Positions 45,585-57,407 of a stretch of DNA of 64,000 bases are shown piece after piece. Made by a program: the position numbers and the translations under genes. How positions within the stretch are numbered: position 1 is the first letter of the stretch; every line of letters begins with the position of its first letter. Source of the DNA: Pristionchus mayeri (lineage: Eukaryota > Nematoda > Chromadorea > Rhabditida > Neodiplogasteridae); contig BTRK01000002.1 of assembly GCA_036245805.1 (NCBI GenBank), forward strand, positions 31,292,661-31,356,660. Reading direction: 5' to 3'. The notes beneath the pieces were generated by a model. That model saw nothing but the letters and a program-made list of their open reading frames with translations, had not been told where the DNA came from and made no database searches.

Positions 45585-46526
45585 ACTGGATTGTCGTTCA
45601 ATTGAAACATGATCATGCGTTACCAGCAACAACATCGAGAGACCAAAGATGAAACAAATGAAAATAACAAAAAGAGGGCATCGGTGCGGACTCGAACTAC
45701 TGACCTCTGGTTTATTGGCTCAGCTCACTACCACTCGACCTCCGAGCCGGTTGATTTTGTCGCGCCAGAAATGAATCGATAAGTGAAAGCTAAATCAGAA
45801 AATGTTTATTATCTTAATTACTAGGCCCATTGAGAAACTTTTTAAAACGGTTTTGAGACTCTCTTTGGCGTCCCTATGCACCACCAAAAGTAGAAGGCGA
45901 TCGGGATATGTGTCTTCCGGTCAGTCCCATGTAAGTTTCAAAACTCTAGTTAATTGTGAATTAGAACCAGCTATCTTACTTTCAATTAAACCTTTAAAAT
46001 TGTATATTTCTTTATTGGCTGCCGAAAAACATCAAGATTTTTATCTTGTGGAAGGAAGGCCCTTTTCAGATTTTTTTCAAATGTTCATGGCAGTTTGCTA
46101 GTCAATCGGCCTAATAATGCAATGTAAATTCGTTTTATATTATGTATTGCATTTTGAAACCTTTGTTGGTATCGAAATCTATGAAAACTTTTAAAACACA
46201 TTGAAAATTTCGTAATAAAGGTACAACGCGATTCGGAAGGCCAGAATAGTGTCCAATAAGTTACTTTGCAACTGCCAAGTAACTACGCATGATCATATGA
46301 GTTCTATCTCTTCATATGAAATAATTTCACGTTTTGCTATTTTTGAGACACAACTTCTGAAACGCACTATTCTTGTAAACTTGAACATCTCTGATCTGAG
46401 AAGCTCGTAGATTGTAGAGCACTGATTGCTCTACTCAATGCTACATATTATTAGTCAGTAAGATTCATCGCTTCAAAGAAATAAATTTTCGAAAAAAAAA
46501 TTCCACGAACTTTTGGGACACCCCAA

Positions 46527-47653
46527 TACATTCAATGTCGTTTTTCAGTCGCTTCTGGTCATGGTGACCAGTTTACTCCCGAATCTCCACACCCAGTGCG
46601 TAAGTATCAATGCGTCTTCGGAGTATTCAGCTGAACTATGGCGCCTTCGCGTGGGAGGTAGAGGAACAGTCAGATAGTGAGAAAGAGAGAGGAGATGGAG
46701 GCGATCGGATAAATTATGGCCGCATTTCGTCGTCTGACTATGCAATTTCGAGTTTTGCCTCCTTTCGTCACTTCCATCGACAATAGGAGCACTGACGTAT
46801 ATTTCCGACGACCATTTATGTAAGTACTGTCTTGAAGTCATATGGGACGGAGTAAAGCCGGTCACTAGAATTATTTTAGTCTCACGACGACAATCAGTCC
46901 GCCTTCTACACTTCTTTCAGAAGGAACTCTTCAATTCGCCCGGCATCTCTTATTTGGAACGAGCTTAGAGCAGACATGAAGGAGACTACGGAAATAATAT
47001 TCATTGAATTAAATTATTATCATCTCGTTGTCAAACATTTTTTGAGAGCATAAAGCTCAAATCCACAGGTGGCTGTGTGAAAGAAAGATGCTAACTGTTC
47101 AATTCATTTAGATCGCACTCGTGTGTTCTGCAAAGTCTGGACAATTACATGCATGAGAAAACACCCAGACCTCTCTGTTGTCTGAATTCAGGGCATTCGT
47201 AAAGATTGACTAATGCTTCATGGGTGTTTTATCCCACAGTTTTCATCTTTGTCCCAAGTGCCGATCAAACCGTGCACTTTCACTTTGGCTGTTCTGTGGA
47301 TGCAAATGCGTGCCAATCTTGTGTTGTTTTGACACTGTTATGGACATTATATAACTAGAGAGAGAGAGGGGGAAATAGAGTGAGGGAGTGTGATAGAGGT
47401 AGAGAGAGTGAGAAGCGTGAGAGAGGTATAGAGGAAGTGTGCGTGTGTTCGAGAGAGAGAGAGAGAGATTGAAAGAGAGTGTGGCTTGTTCGGGCTTTCC
47501 TACAAAAGTTTGCATTTTGTGCTGATGAGTTAATTGCGCGTTCACTGAAGCCGGACATCATTGTTTTGGTATGATCAGAGAACGCTCACTCGTCATCCTC
47601 TTATATCGCCCCTCTCATTCCCCCCTCCCCACGTGGGATCCTAACATACGACG
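46527..47653. other. Upstream region of the citrate synthase gene
   Basis: No exon found. Contains a purine-rich tract at about 47358-47475 (many GAGAGA units), about 180 bases before the citrate synthase start. This is a position where GA tracts are often promoter-associated, but that is inference. Confidence 0.4.
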
Positions 47654-50600
47654 ATGGCTCTCTCAGCTCGCGCCCTCCGTTCCTCCGTTCGATCTGTCGT
47701 CTCCAAGGTGAGCTAACGACGAGGGCATTAATTACGGACAAGTTGTTTCTATGAATGGTTACTGATATCAACCAGTCAATCAAACAGCTATTGGAGGGAG
47801 GGTGCAGGTGTAAAAAGCGTGTGCTTAGATCTAGATGTAGCTTATAGCGTTGATTACCTTTTTTGCAGTCGAGCAGTGCCACCTTCTCAACGGTATCTGC
47901 AGATGGAAGCACCAATCTGAAGGAGGTGCTCTCGAAGAAGATCCCTGCTCACAATGCCAAGGTGAGGAGTGGGAAATGACTTGATAACTGCCATCCCTTA
48001 TTTTTCCACAACTTATGTATGAGCGTGATTAATGAGCATTACCGCAGAGCATGCCTATTCAATTTTTGTGGTTTTCACACCATATGTTCTAGGGATGGCT
48101 TCGCAAACAATGACTATCTTTGCTTTGCGTTCTCTATCACCGGTTAGATAGTATAGACACGGCGAATAATAAAGACACAATTTCTTGCCAAGCCATCAAT
48201 ATGAGGTGACGAAAAGGAGAGGGAGGACGTGCAAATAACTGAAGCCGTCCCTTTCCAGATCAAGGAATTCAGAACGCAACACAACTCCACCATTGTCCAG
48301 AATGTCACCATTGACATGGTGAGCTTTTGTGTCTTGGACAAATATGATTAATAGAAACATATGATGAAAAGAGACGGTAATGCGTCGTAATTAACATGAT
48401 TATTGTCATGACACAGGCATTACATCACATAGATTTTATTGTATCATCTCTTTTCAGAAATTGGTGGCAGCACTAGAAATATCTCTCTTTTATCTTTTTA
48501 GATGATCTCGCGTCAGATCTTAGAGTGCAGAGAGTTATTTTGTTGTGTTATCAATGATCAACCATTATCATCCATTCTTTCAGATCTACGGAGGCATGCG
48601 TTCCATGAAGGGAATGGTCACGGAGACGTCCGTGCTCGATCACGAGGAGGGCATCCGATTCCGAGGATACTCCATCCCCGAGTGTCAGAAACTGCTGCCC
48701 AAGGCAGAAGGAGGAGAGCAGCCAATTCCTGAGGCCATATGGTACTCTAATCAACCATATTGTGTTTCGATAGCATTGGTTCAAAGATACTAGCATGTTG
48801 TTGTGATTTCCTACGACATTTTATATCCTTTCAACCTGTTCTTTTCCAGGTGGCTTCTCTGCACAGGTGACATCCCGACCAAGGCTCAGGCAGATGCCAT
48901 CACCAAGGTTAGTACGTGGTTGCTCAGTTAGCGGTATCTTTTCTACATTCTAAATGTTCCGTCATTCATAATTATCGTCTTATTATTGGGAAATTCGCTT
49001 TTCCCAATGCGAGCGCAATATCTTCGTGATGGGATTCTCTAGCTACCCCTTCTTTAAGGATTGGAACGCGCGCGCTGCTCTGCCCGCCCACGTGCTTCGT
49101 CTTCTGGACGTGCTGCCCGAGAGTCTTCACCCGATGAAGCAGTTCGTGGCTGCAGTCGCGGCACTCAACAGCGAGAGCAAATTCGCCGACGCGTACACCA
49201 GAGGAGTACCCAAGGTAACATTGGTTTATTACACGCTGCTTTTGAGCAGTTAGAAGGAACAGAGTGTTTTTGAAAACCAGTAGTCAAGCAGTAGCATGGC
49301 GAGAAACAAGAGGAGGAATCGAGTCGTTTGTTGCAGGTCTCATACTGGGAGTACGCGTACGAGGACAGCATGAACCTCCTTGCCCAGTTGCCCTCCGTCG
49401 CTGCCATCATTTACAGCAACTTGTTCAGGAACGGATCTGTCGTGAGTGAATCGAGAAAGATCAGCAAATCTAGAGAGCAATCTTACAACACAGTGTTGAA
49501 ACAATCGCAAACCATAATGTGCATAGCCAGCTGTTAATCTTCCTTTAATGGTCAAAAAGATGGGGAAGGGGTAAACCCTATCGAGGTGAAGACTAATAAG
49601 TTCTAGGAAAAAATGTCTCTTTCAGGTCGGCGTCGTCGACTCCAATAAGGACTGGTCTGCCAACTTCTGCAACCTGCTCGGTTTCAACGACCCCATCTTC
49701 TCCGAGCTGATGAGACTCTATCTCGTCATCCACGCTGATCACGAAGTAAGCACTTGCTTAGAATGGAATAGGCAAATTCAAGTTGTCTGATGAGATTGAT
49801 TAGGCATGACTTCACAATAAATAACTCTCTTCATCATACGTGCTATTTCACCTGTCGGACCGACTAAAGAGTACGCAGATGGAAGATAGAATATACCAAT
49901 TATTGCGAAGCCATCACTACTTTTGATGATCTTCTCTCGCAGGGAGGCAACGTCTCAGCTCACGCCTGTCACCTCGTTGGCTCCGCCCTCTCCGACCCGT
50001 ACCTCTCGTACTCGGCAGCCATCGCTGGTCAGGCTGGTTTACGTTTACCTGTCTTCCGTTCAATACAATGGCGCCTCATCATTGTAGAATCTGTGAGATT
50101 ATAGTGAAAGGATAACTGGGAGGGAAAGAAGGGAAGAGTTGATCCCATACTTCATGCTTGTAAGATTCCACCCTGCAGGTCTAGCTGGCCCCCTCCACGG
50201 TCTGGCCAATCAGGAGACGCTCGTGTTCCTCTCCAAGATTGTCGCCGATCTCGGTCATGGATATACTGAGGACCAGCTCGGGGACTGGGTCCGGAAGCAC
50301 CTCCATAGTGGACAGGTATGCACTGCTAAGTTTATCCGGTTATGGCATCACGCAGTCCTAGCAGCAGTCTGCCTCACCGGACAGCGTCCGCTAGCATAGT
50401 CTCCCATTGAGGACTGTTAATTCGCTTCACGTGGCTGCACTTTTACCTTACATTTTTATGGCATCACACGGGCCTTAGTATCGGCCGAAGTCTAAAGGCC
50501 TAACCGTAAATAACCGTAAAACCGAAGAGTGTGCATTTGACAGAAGAAAGGGTGTCTTCGGTTCATAATGACGCCCTGCCTGAGTATGTCTCCGTCTTAC

Positions 50601-51481
50601 AGGTAGTACCTGGATACGGTCACGCAGTGCTCCGCAAGACTGACGCTCGGTACGAATGCCAGCGTCAGTTCGCACTCAAGCATCTGCCCAATGACGATCT
50701 CTTCCGTCTCGTATCCACCCTCTACAAGATCACGCCCAACATCCTCCTTGAGCAGGGCAAGGTAAGGAAGATTGAATGCGTGGCAGAAAGTAAGGAGGAT
50801 GGGGGCACTAGGTCGGATGCTATCGGATAACCTTATGGGTGATAGCCAAAACAATACTACTATTCCGTAGTGTTTTCGCAGAAGATGTTTTGACAGATCG
50901 CGAACATAATATGAAAAAATGAGAATTGTACTATCGTATTTGTAATAATAATCCGGAATATTGAAATTGGACGGTGATCTTTCGAACGAGTGCTGGAAAA
51001 TTGAATGATGGAATGAATGAAGAAAGAGGAATAGTGTTGTGAGATGTGTTTCCCCTTTTAGGCCAAGAACCCCTGGCCGAACGTGGATGCTCACTCTGGC
51101 GTGCTCCTCACGCACTTCGGCCTGACCGAGATGAACTACTACACCGTCCTATTCGGAGTATCGCGCGCTCTCGGATGCCTTTCTCAGGTATGGTGTCAAG
51201 ATGCAAAATACTTTCTATTGTCTCTCTCGCTCTGAAAAAGTTTATCTCTTGTCTCACATCTGAAGAACAGTGAGAGAACGTGAATGGCGAGAGAAAGTCT
51301 TTTGCGTCTTAGCAAAGAGTTAGATTGTGCTGGACATGACGGGATAATGCCAAGATGAATGATGCACAATTATGTTTAGCTCATCTGGGCCCGTGGAATG
51401 GGACTGCCACTCGAGCGGCCCAAGTCTCACTCGACCGAGGGCCTCATAAAGCTAGCTGCAGCAGCCACCAAGAAGGCTTAA
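47654..51481 (+). CDS. cts-1: Mitochondrial citrate synthase
   Basis: Condenses acetyl-CoA with oxaloacetate to citrate, the entry step of the citric acid cycle, in the mitochondrial matrix. Thirteen exons with agreeing phases give about 470 residues, matching animal enzymes. The N-terminal exon [18 protein letters not shown] is an arginine-rich mitochondrial presequence. Family blocks: [63 protein letters not shown]. The three catalytic residues are visible: His in [20 protein letters not shown], His in [13 protein letters not shown], and Asp in [14 protein letters not shown]. The end is [14 protein letters not shown], stop 51481. The one weak point is the acceptor of exon 6 (TTCTTTAAG|GATTGG, about 49060). 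The G+C content of the exons is clearly higher than that of neighbouring genes, as expected for a highly expressed gene. Confidence 0.97.
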
Positions 51482-52520
51482 GTTTCTCTCTTAGACCTGC
51501 CCCTCTTAATTGATAGAGAGCTATTCCTGGATTATTCTTTGTATATTTCAACTCCTTGTCATAGGTTGCTCATGATCTATTTCACCATTCCATCCACACC
51601 TCATCTATCCCTCAACGGTAAATGTGTATTGACAATCTGACGTATTTTAAACGTTGTTTTTCATTCACAATATGTTTTATAAAAGCGATGCAATCTTTCA
51701 AACGATTATGTATTCAAGCGCGTGTGTATCGACTGAAGAGTCTGCTCTTTTTAATGACCAGGTTTCGCTCTTGAAGATCGATTGTGACCAAATTCTATGG
51801 ATCAATATTTTCGCATTATGATGTCTCAAATGTCTGCTGACAGCAATGTCGCGGGAAAAGGTTGCACACAGTCAGGCCGAGAGAAAGGGAGAGGCTCTGC
51901 GATGGAATATTGTATTGTTACACTGATCCCCTGGGAATTCAAGGGGGTGCACTGAGTGATCGAGACTGTGAACATATGGAGTGTATGAGAAGAACGAGAG
52001 CTTGCGAAGAAGTGAGAGAGGTAGAGAAGAGTGAGAGAGAGGAGGATAGAGGGGGGATATGGAGACAATGATCATTCGCTCCCTTTGCCCATCTGCAGCC
52101 TTTGCATGTGCCTCAGTTTCTTACTATTCCCATCATTTTAATTCAAAAAAGGATTTGAAAACAGAATATGTATTCTTTTTAGCTTTTCGGGTGATATCCA
52201 ACCCTAATTAGCACATAGTACGGGTAATTTAGGAAATGTTAACTCTATAGAGCGGCTGGATTTAATTTTCGATACTTTCACTCATACTTCTATGATTGTG
52301 GACTTTTTAATCCGATATGGATTTGTTATCCAAAGTCTATCCTTGACACCGTTTGCTTCTTTTTCAGTTGCCTACGTCAAATCGCAGAAATCCGTGTTGT
52401 TTTCCGGAAAAGAGCTGCCACATCGAGCTCGACAAATAAGAGGAATGAGGTATTTATTAATGTGGACTGAACTGGTGGACGAAAATTCCTATTCATTGTT
52501 CTCAAAATTATTATGTGCTG
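51482..52520. other. Downstream region of citrate synthase
   Basis: No gene supported. Contains a purine-rich stretch (about 52005-52065) and a TTTTTCAG followed by TTGCCTACGTCAAATCG (about 52365), reminiscent of the repeated blocks at 35360 and 36560. Confidence 0.35.
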
Positions 52521-52830
52521 ATGCTCAGCCCTAATCGTGCCATCTATGAGATTCTCAGATCGGACGAGGAGGACGGCGTTGTTTCTCCGCTGGAACAACT
52601 CACCGAGCTGAGAAAGGATCCCGACTGCTGGGAAGACGGGCAGAGTCATTCCACTTTCAGCTGATGACTGTGATGCCGTGTTGATATGAGTGCAGCGCCT
52701 ATATATGAGTGCAGCGGGTGGAGAGGAGTCAGACGCGGGCAATGAGGTAAACCTCATTTTATGTTGTAGTCAACATTTGCTAATTTAGGGCGACGAAGAA
52801 GAAGAAGATGATGAAGATCAAGAGTTATAA
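52521..52830 (+). other. Possible small acidic coding exons, unassigned
   Basis: A 47-codon frame at 52521-52664 (MLSPNRAIYEILRSDEEDG ... CWEDGQSHSTFS) has coding-like composition. It is followed by MSAAGGEESDAGNE (52705-52746), a 42-base GT-AG intron, and GDEEEEDDEDQEL with stop (52789-52830) in matching phase. They may be exons of one gene or remnants of an acidic-tailed protein such as the neighbouring zinc-finger family. I could not connect them. Confidence 0.3.
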
Positions 52831-53339
52831 TTGGGAGAAGTCCCAATCTAAATGAATTTGGGCAGAGGGCGCAATGAGGTAAGGTAATGGGAATAGAGCA
52901 AATAATTTGGCTCATCGTCTTTTTACATACAGTCGAACTTGGAAACTAGCTTATTGTGCGAATTTGAGTGTAAAATGACTTACAAATGTTTATTTGTAGA
53001 TCGCGACAGCAAAAGAGGAAGGCAGAAGATACGACGAAGTCATGCTGAGCAATGTCCTCATGAAAATCGCTGGGTTGCATGAACAGCTCCCTCGCGTACA
53101 TACCGAGTTTAATTCGTATATCTTCTAGATAACTCTCCAAGTTCCAGTACAATGCCAAGCGTTTTTGAAAGGATCTTCTAAACCACTGTCTATCCAGCTT
53201 TTGTTCGAATGTGCATGTGAACTCCCCAGCTGAATTATTGTATAAACATTTTCATTACTGTGCATCTCTTGTTTAACTCAATTTGATTTGTAAATAATCG
53301 CTTTATCGCTAAATTAGCATTACCGTAACAATGAAATCC

Positions 53340-53660
53340 CCGTAACTTGATTTATAGTTGAGATACTGTAGTTCGGTAAGTCGGGTCTTGCGATTGTCAG
53401 CTTGCTATATGCAGATCGCAATTAACGAGATCAATTGAGGTCGGGAAGGGAGAGGTCAGAGGAGGATAGAGTCGGCTCGATAAAGGGTAATCTCAAGGGC
53501 GGGAGAGGGTCGGCTGATTACGGTAGTGCGGAAAAGTCGGGTTACTGTAGTCCGCAAAATTGAAGTGCGCGAAAGTCTGGTTAGGTACTGCGGTAAAGTG
53601 AGAGTGCTGGCGCAAGTGCTGAGGTTTAATAACGGATGGCCTCAAGGGCGGGAGAGGGGC
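53340..53660. repeat. Short GC-rich direct repeats
   Basis: CTCAAGGGCGGGAGAGGG occurs at about 53493 and 53641, roughly 148 bp apart. GTTACTGTAGTCCGCAAAAT-like units (TTACTGTAGTTCGG, TTACGGTAGTGCGG, TTACTGTAGTCCGC) recur at 53364, 53518 and 53541. Just beyond, ATGAGGCCTAGAGCAATCCG (53762) resembles the arm of the hairpin at 61072. Confidence 0.55.
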
Positions 53661-53997
53661 TTGGGCCGGAGGAGAGCCTGGGGCGTCGGTTTGCGGTATT
53701 TCTCTTACTTTCTGCGCCCCGATGTATGCATTGTTTTCATGCTGGTGCATTTACTACTCTCATGAGGCCTAGAGCAATCCGAAAAAAAGATGCTGACGGG
53801 GTGGAGCGAGCGGAGCGAGCGAAGTGTATTCAATGTTCGTTTCAATTGTCTGCACTGGCTCACATCCTTCCAAATATCCGATTTCTTCCTTCATTAAAAT
53901 AGCGAGTGTTCACGGAAAGTTACTGGCAAGAAAATCGTTTTTTTTTGTTTAGAAAATGTGATACTTTGAATAAGGCAGTTTAAAATGGAACCAATAA

Positions 53998-56318
53998 TCA
54001 GTCTTCCTGATTTGCAATTGGCAAGTCCAAAGTTTCATCTCTTTCGTCTTCGTCATTCTCCGAGCCATGCGACCATGCACGACTCGTATCTTCCGAATCG
54101 GTAGAGGATGACTCATCTTTCTCCCCCGTATTCTCTCCTGTATAAATATAAAAGTTCTTCGTAAAACGTGAAATAAAACTTGCTCTGATGCGTCTTTTGG
54201 TGACTTTTCAGCGATGCTTTAGTGGCAAGCAGTTTCCCGCACTTCTTGCATTCGAACATCTTTCGATTGTCTGCATGGTTATCATATTCAGAAATTCTCG
54301 ACGTTTTTCATCCAGATCAACTGTCAACTTGCCTAAGTGAGTCTGCTTGTGTAGTTTCAAATTGGTTGCACTAGAGAGAATGCGCCCGCACTCGTCACAT
54401 TCGACACGCCGTCGAGGGTCATCACTTGCTAAAGAGGCACTAGGTCGGATGGTCATCGTTGGATGTCCTTTCGGTTGATCACCAACAATTGTGCCCTATT
54501 ATGCAGAATACTTCTTGACATCGTGGGAAAATAGGTTATGATAAAAATAAAATAGAACTGTTTTATGTTAATATCCTGCTAGGTGCCTGTTTCGTTGTGG
54601 GAGATTCGGAAGTAAACTTACGCAAATGGGTTATTCTATGACTCTTTAAATTGCTAGTCGATGGAAACCCCTTGCCACACTCTTCGCATTTGAAGCGATT
54701 TCGCTCCTCCTCATTTTCTGTAATTCATTTTTTCATTTTCTTAAAAAAAGGGGTTAAAATATGAGCAACGTATATTCCTGATCTTACCAATATGCAGCTT
54801 CCTGTGAGCATATAACGATGACATAAGTGCAAATTTCTTTCCACAGATTTTGCAAGGGAAAAATCTCTTATTTGGATCGTCATCCGCTGAAATTTGCACA
54901 ATAATTGTATTTTTTTCTATTTTGTAAAATATACCTAGATGCGTATTCACGTGTCTTTTCAGCTCTGCTGCTGAATGATATGCGTTTGCGCACTTCTCGC
55001 ATTTAAAGGGAAGCTGCCTGCGCCCGCCAGCTGGTGATGCTCATAATTAGCTAAGGTTATTGTCGTTTCATATACCAGGATGTACACGCTTTCTGTGGGC
55101 AGTTAGTGCCGACTGCTCCGAGTAAGTCTTCCCACATTGTTTGAAATCCAATATCTTCTTTCGTGGGTCGTCATTTGCTAAAATCACAAATCATTGTTCA
55201 AACTAAAATCTAATCCTACACAAATGCTTGTTGACGTGTCTTTCCAAATTTTCTGGAAGCGTAAATCGTGTGCCACAGTGCTTGCACGCAAATTGACGTC
55301 TTTTCTCGCCAGCTGAACAAGACATTTGAAAATAATCTTTCGCTTTCGAGATGATCTGTTTGATTGAAATATTGAGAAGTAAAAAGGGGAGACAACTGAA
55401 AAATAAAATAAATAAAAAAAATTGAAGCGCACACGCCCTGCAGCAATCAGCTTCCTTATTATAGTCCTAACCGCATAAAACTTCCTAAGATCGACTCACT
55501 CAAATGAGTAATCCGGTGCGCTTTGAGAACATTGGGCTGACTGAATCGCCGTCCGCAATCTTCACATTTGAAAGGAAGTCTATCTTCTTCATTTTCTCAA
55601 AATAAAAGTATTTATTTTTTTCAAAATAAGTACTAAAAACCAACCTAAATGGGTTCTTTCGTGCACCTGTAGATGAGGCTTAGAAAGGTACGCCTTCCCG
55701 CAGACGGAACATTTGAATTTCCTTCGTTTCGCAGCCTTTCTTTCATTTTCATAATCACTATCAAGATGCTGCTGGAAATCTTCATCATCTACCGTCTCAT
55801 TCAGTAGATCATCCGAAGTTTTATCCGAATCGTTATTAATGTGGGCATAGCGTTGATCTTGAGTATCCTGTAGAACATTTAGTAGATCATTCGTATTCAA
55901 ATAAAAGCTATATTACGTAATTTACAAATCAGAACTAAGTGTCCGAACTCACCTGACTAAATACGTGGTGTCGATTCTGATGAACTGTACTCATCCATTC
56001 CATTGCATTTCCAATAGACCCGCACAAAACATTAACGAGATCACACAGATGAGAATGACTAAACAAGATGTACGTCCAAAATTAATCAAACACATTGTAC
56101 AATGACAAATTCAGCTTTAAAACCTTTTCATTGCCAGGTTTCCATCTTGAGTTAGGTTCTGAACGATCGAATTGTTTGCATCCGATATTTCCTGACAAAG
56201 GACATACAATAATTGTTCAAAAAAGGTAACAAACCTCAGAATCAAATTCTTCGCACACCACTGCTTTCAAAAGAGCAACGGCACTGTGTACAAGAGTCTC
56301 CGTTCCATTATCCGCCAT
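53998..56318 (-). CDS. C2H2 zinc-finger protein with nine fingers, one per exon
   Basis: Paralogue of 40397-43679: the same N-terminal exon type (MADNGTETLVHSAVALLKAV, start 56318), an exon with AMEWMSTVHQNRHH, an acidic exon LLNETVDDEDFQQHLD, then fingers, then an acidic tail (KDESSSTDSEDTSRAWSHGS ... PIANQED, stop 53998). Fingers, N to C: FKCSVCGKAYL..H, FKCEDCGRRFS, FACKHCGTRFT, a degenerate DFKQCGKTYS (first Cys missing), FKCEKCANAYH, FPCKICGKKFA, FKCEECGKGFP, VECDECGRILS, FECKKCGKLLA. Nearly every intron falls just after the last His of a finger (THL|G) in the same phase, and linkers repeat DDP-x-(K/R)R. Probable nuclear DNA-binding protein; target unknown. Confidence 0.85.
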
Positions 56319-57407
56319 TTATCTCTATGGATGTGCAAATGAATCGAATAATGAATTATTGAACAATTGTACAACTTTAACCATCATTGATGGACGAGAA
56401 ATGACCACTGAGTGTGTCAACAGGCAAGAAGCAAATGTAATGGGGCGACTCTCTTTCAGTTCTTGCCAGATGCTGAGTACCTTATTTGTGCCGAAAAAAA
56501 GGCGCGAAAATGGTGCGAACCAAAGACCTTTCCTTGAAGTGGCCCATACCCTTGACCGAAGCTTACATGCTTCCCGGGGCACTATTACAGTGAGAAATAT
56601 TTAAAAATATATATAATTGAAACATCACGAAATTCGTAATTAAATATAAAATATTACAAATTGTTCTTCAATTGAGATACCTCACTTTTTATTTGCTTTG
56701 AAGATTTTTCAAGAAGTAATCTCTCCTTTCCCAACACAATTTGGATGACTAAGTGTGCTCGTTCAACTCCTCTCTCACTTTCGTCGCGATATATGTCTGT
56801 GAGATATTGTGATATAATTTCTTCCAATGCCACTCTCTCTCGCTATACAGGAATAGTTCTAGCGATATCACTTCAGTAAGTTAGATTGTACTGAGCTGTC
56901 TTTCTCCCCAATGCGCCCACACTCTTGCCGGTCACTTGCATTCTCTCTGATGAAGACAAGACGAGTTTGCTCATTCAACTTTTCGCGCACACAACGCACA
57001 GTGCACATCTGAGAACACATTTCGTTACATGCTTTACACGCTCTTTTCTTAATTGTCTGCCTACTTCGTACAAAACTCTTGTGGAATGGCGTGCGCGGGG
57101 GGGGGGGGGATTACCGCGATTTCGCTGTCGGTGGATATAAGAGCAGAGGCATTTTCGTGTATGCTTCGATTCGCACGTACAACGAGCGAGACAGCAATGC
57201 GCTCATGTTTTTTTTCCACTATTCATTATTTGTTTTCCTTTCAATTGTGCTATTTTTTGATTTAACTAATTTTTGCTAGCATTTGTATTACGATATTAGC
57301 TCAACCGTGAAACATTGTTAACGATATTACAGCTCACCACCCCATCCAGTGATCGTGCTTTCTTTAGCTACCTAAGCATGTAAACCTAATTGCTTATTCC
57401 AGCCTAG
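56319..57407. other. Intergenic region between divergent genes
   Basis: Separates the minus-strand zinc-finger gene from the plus-strand P450. Contains a run of eleven G (about 57099-57109) and TC-rich stretches (CACTCTCTCTCGC near 56830). No exon found. Confidence 0.4.

Larger units (their letters stand above)
44099..45932. mobile_element. Long-inverted-repeat element with tRNA-like arms, nested in family A
   Basis: Arms of about 345 bp (44099-44442 and 45586-45932) begin at ACATGGGACTGACCGGAAGA and its complement. TAA lies on both sides, a possible 3-bp target duplication. Each arm carries one 72-base tRNA-like sequence, and the inner region holds a separate hairpin (44513-44660). The right arm has been split by an RTE insertion (44771-45584). 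No transposase belonging to the outer element is visible. Confidence 0.75.
43891..46526. mobile_element. Mariner-like element, family A, host of a nested insertion
   Basis: The ends CTGGGATGCCCGTGAATTTT and AATTCCACGAACTTTTGGGA plus CACCCCAA are flanked by TA. The sequence at 43891-44098 aligns with the first part of the 5534-6345 element and 45933-46526 with the rest, so the 1.83 kb between them is an insertion. No transposase of its own is visible. Confidence 0.8.

Noticed and set aside
44275..45748. Functional tRNA genes
   Set aside because: The anticodon arm does not fold and the acceptor stem is imperfect; the sequences are symmetrical parts of transposon arms.
47243..47561. Leu/Ser-rich minus-strand frames upstream of citrate synthase
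   Set aside because: Translation of a GAGAGA tract; no real coding signal.
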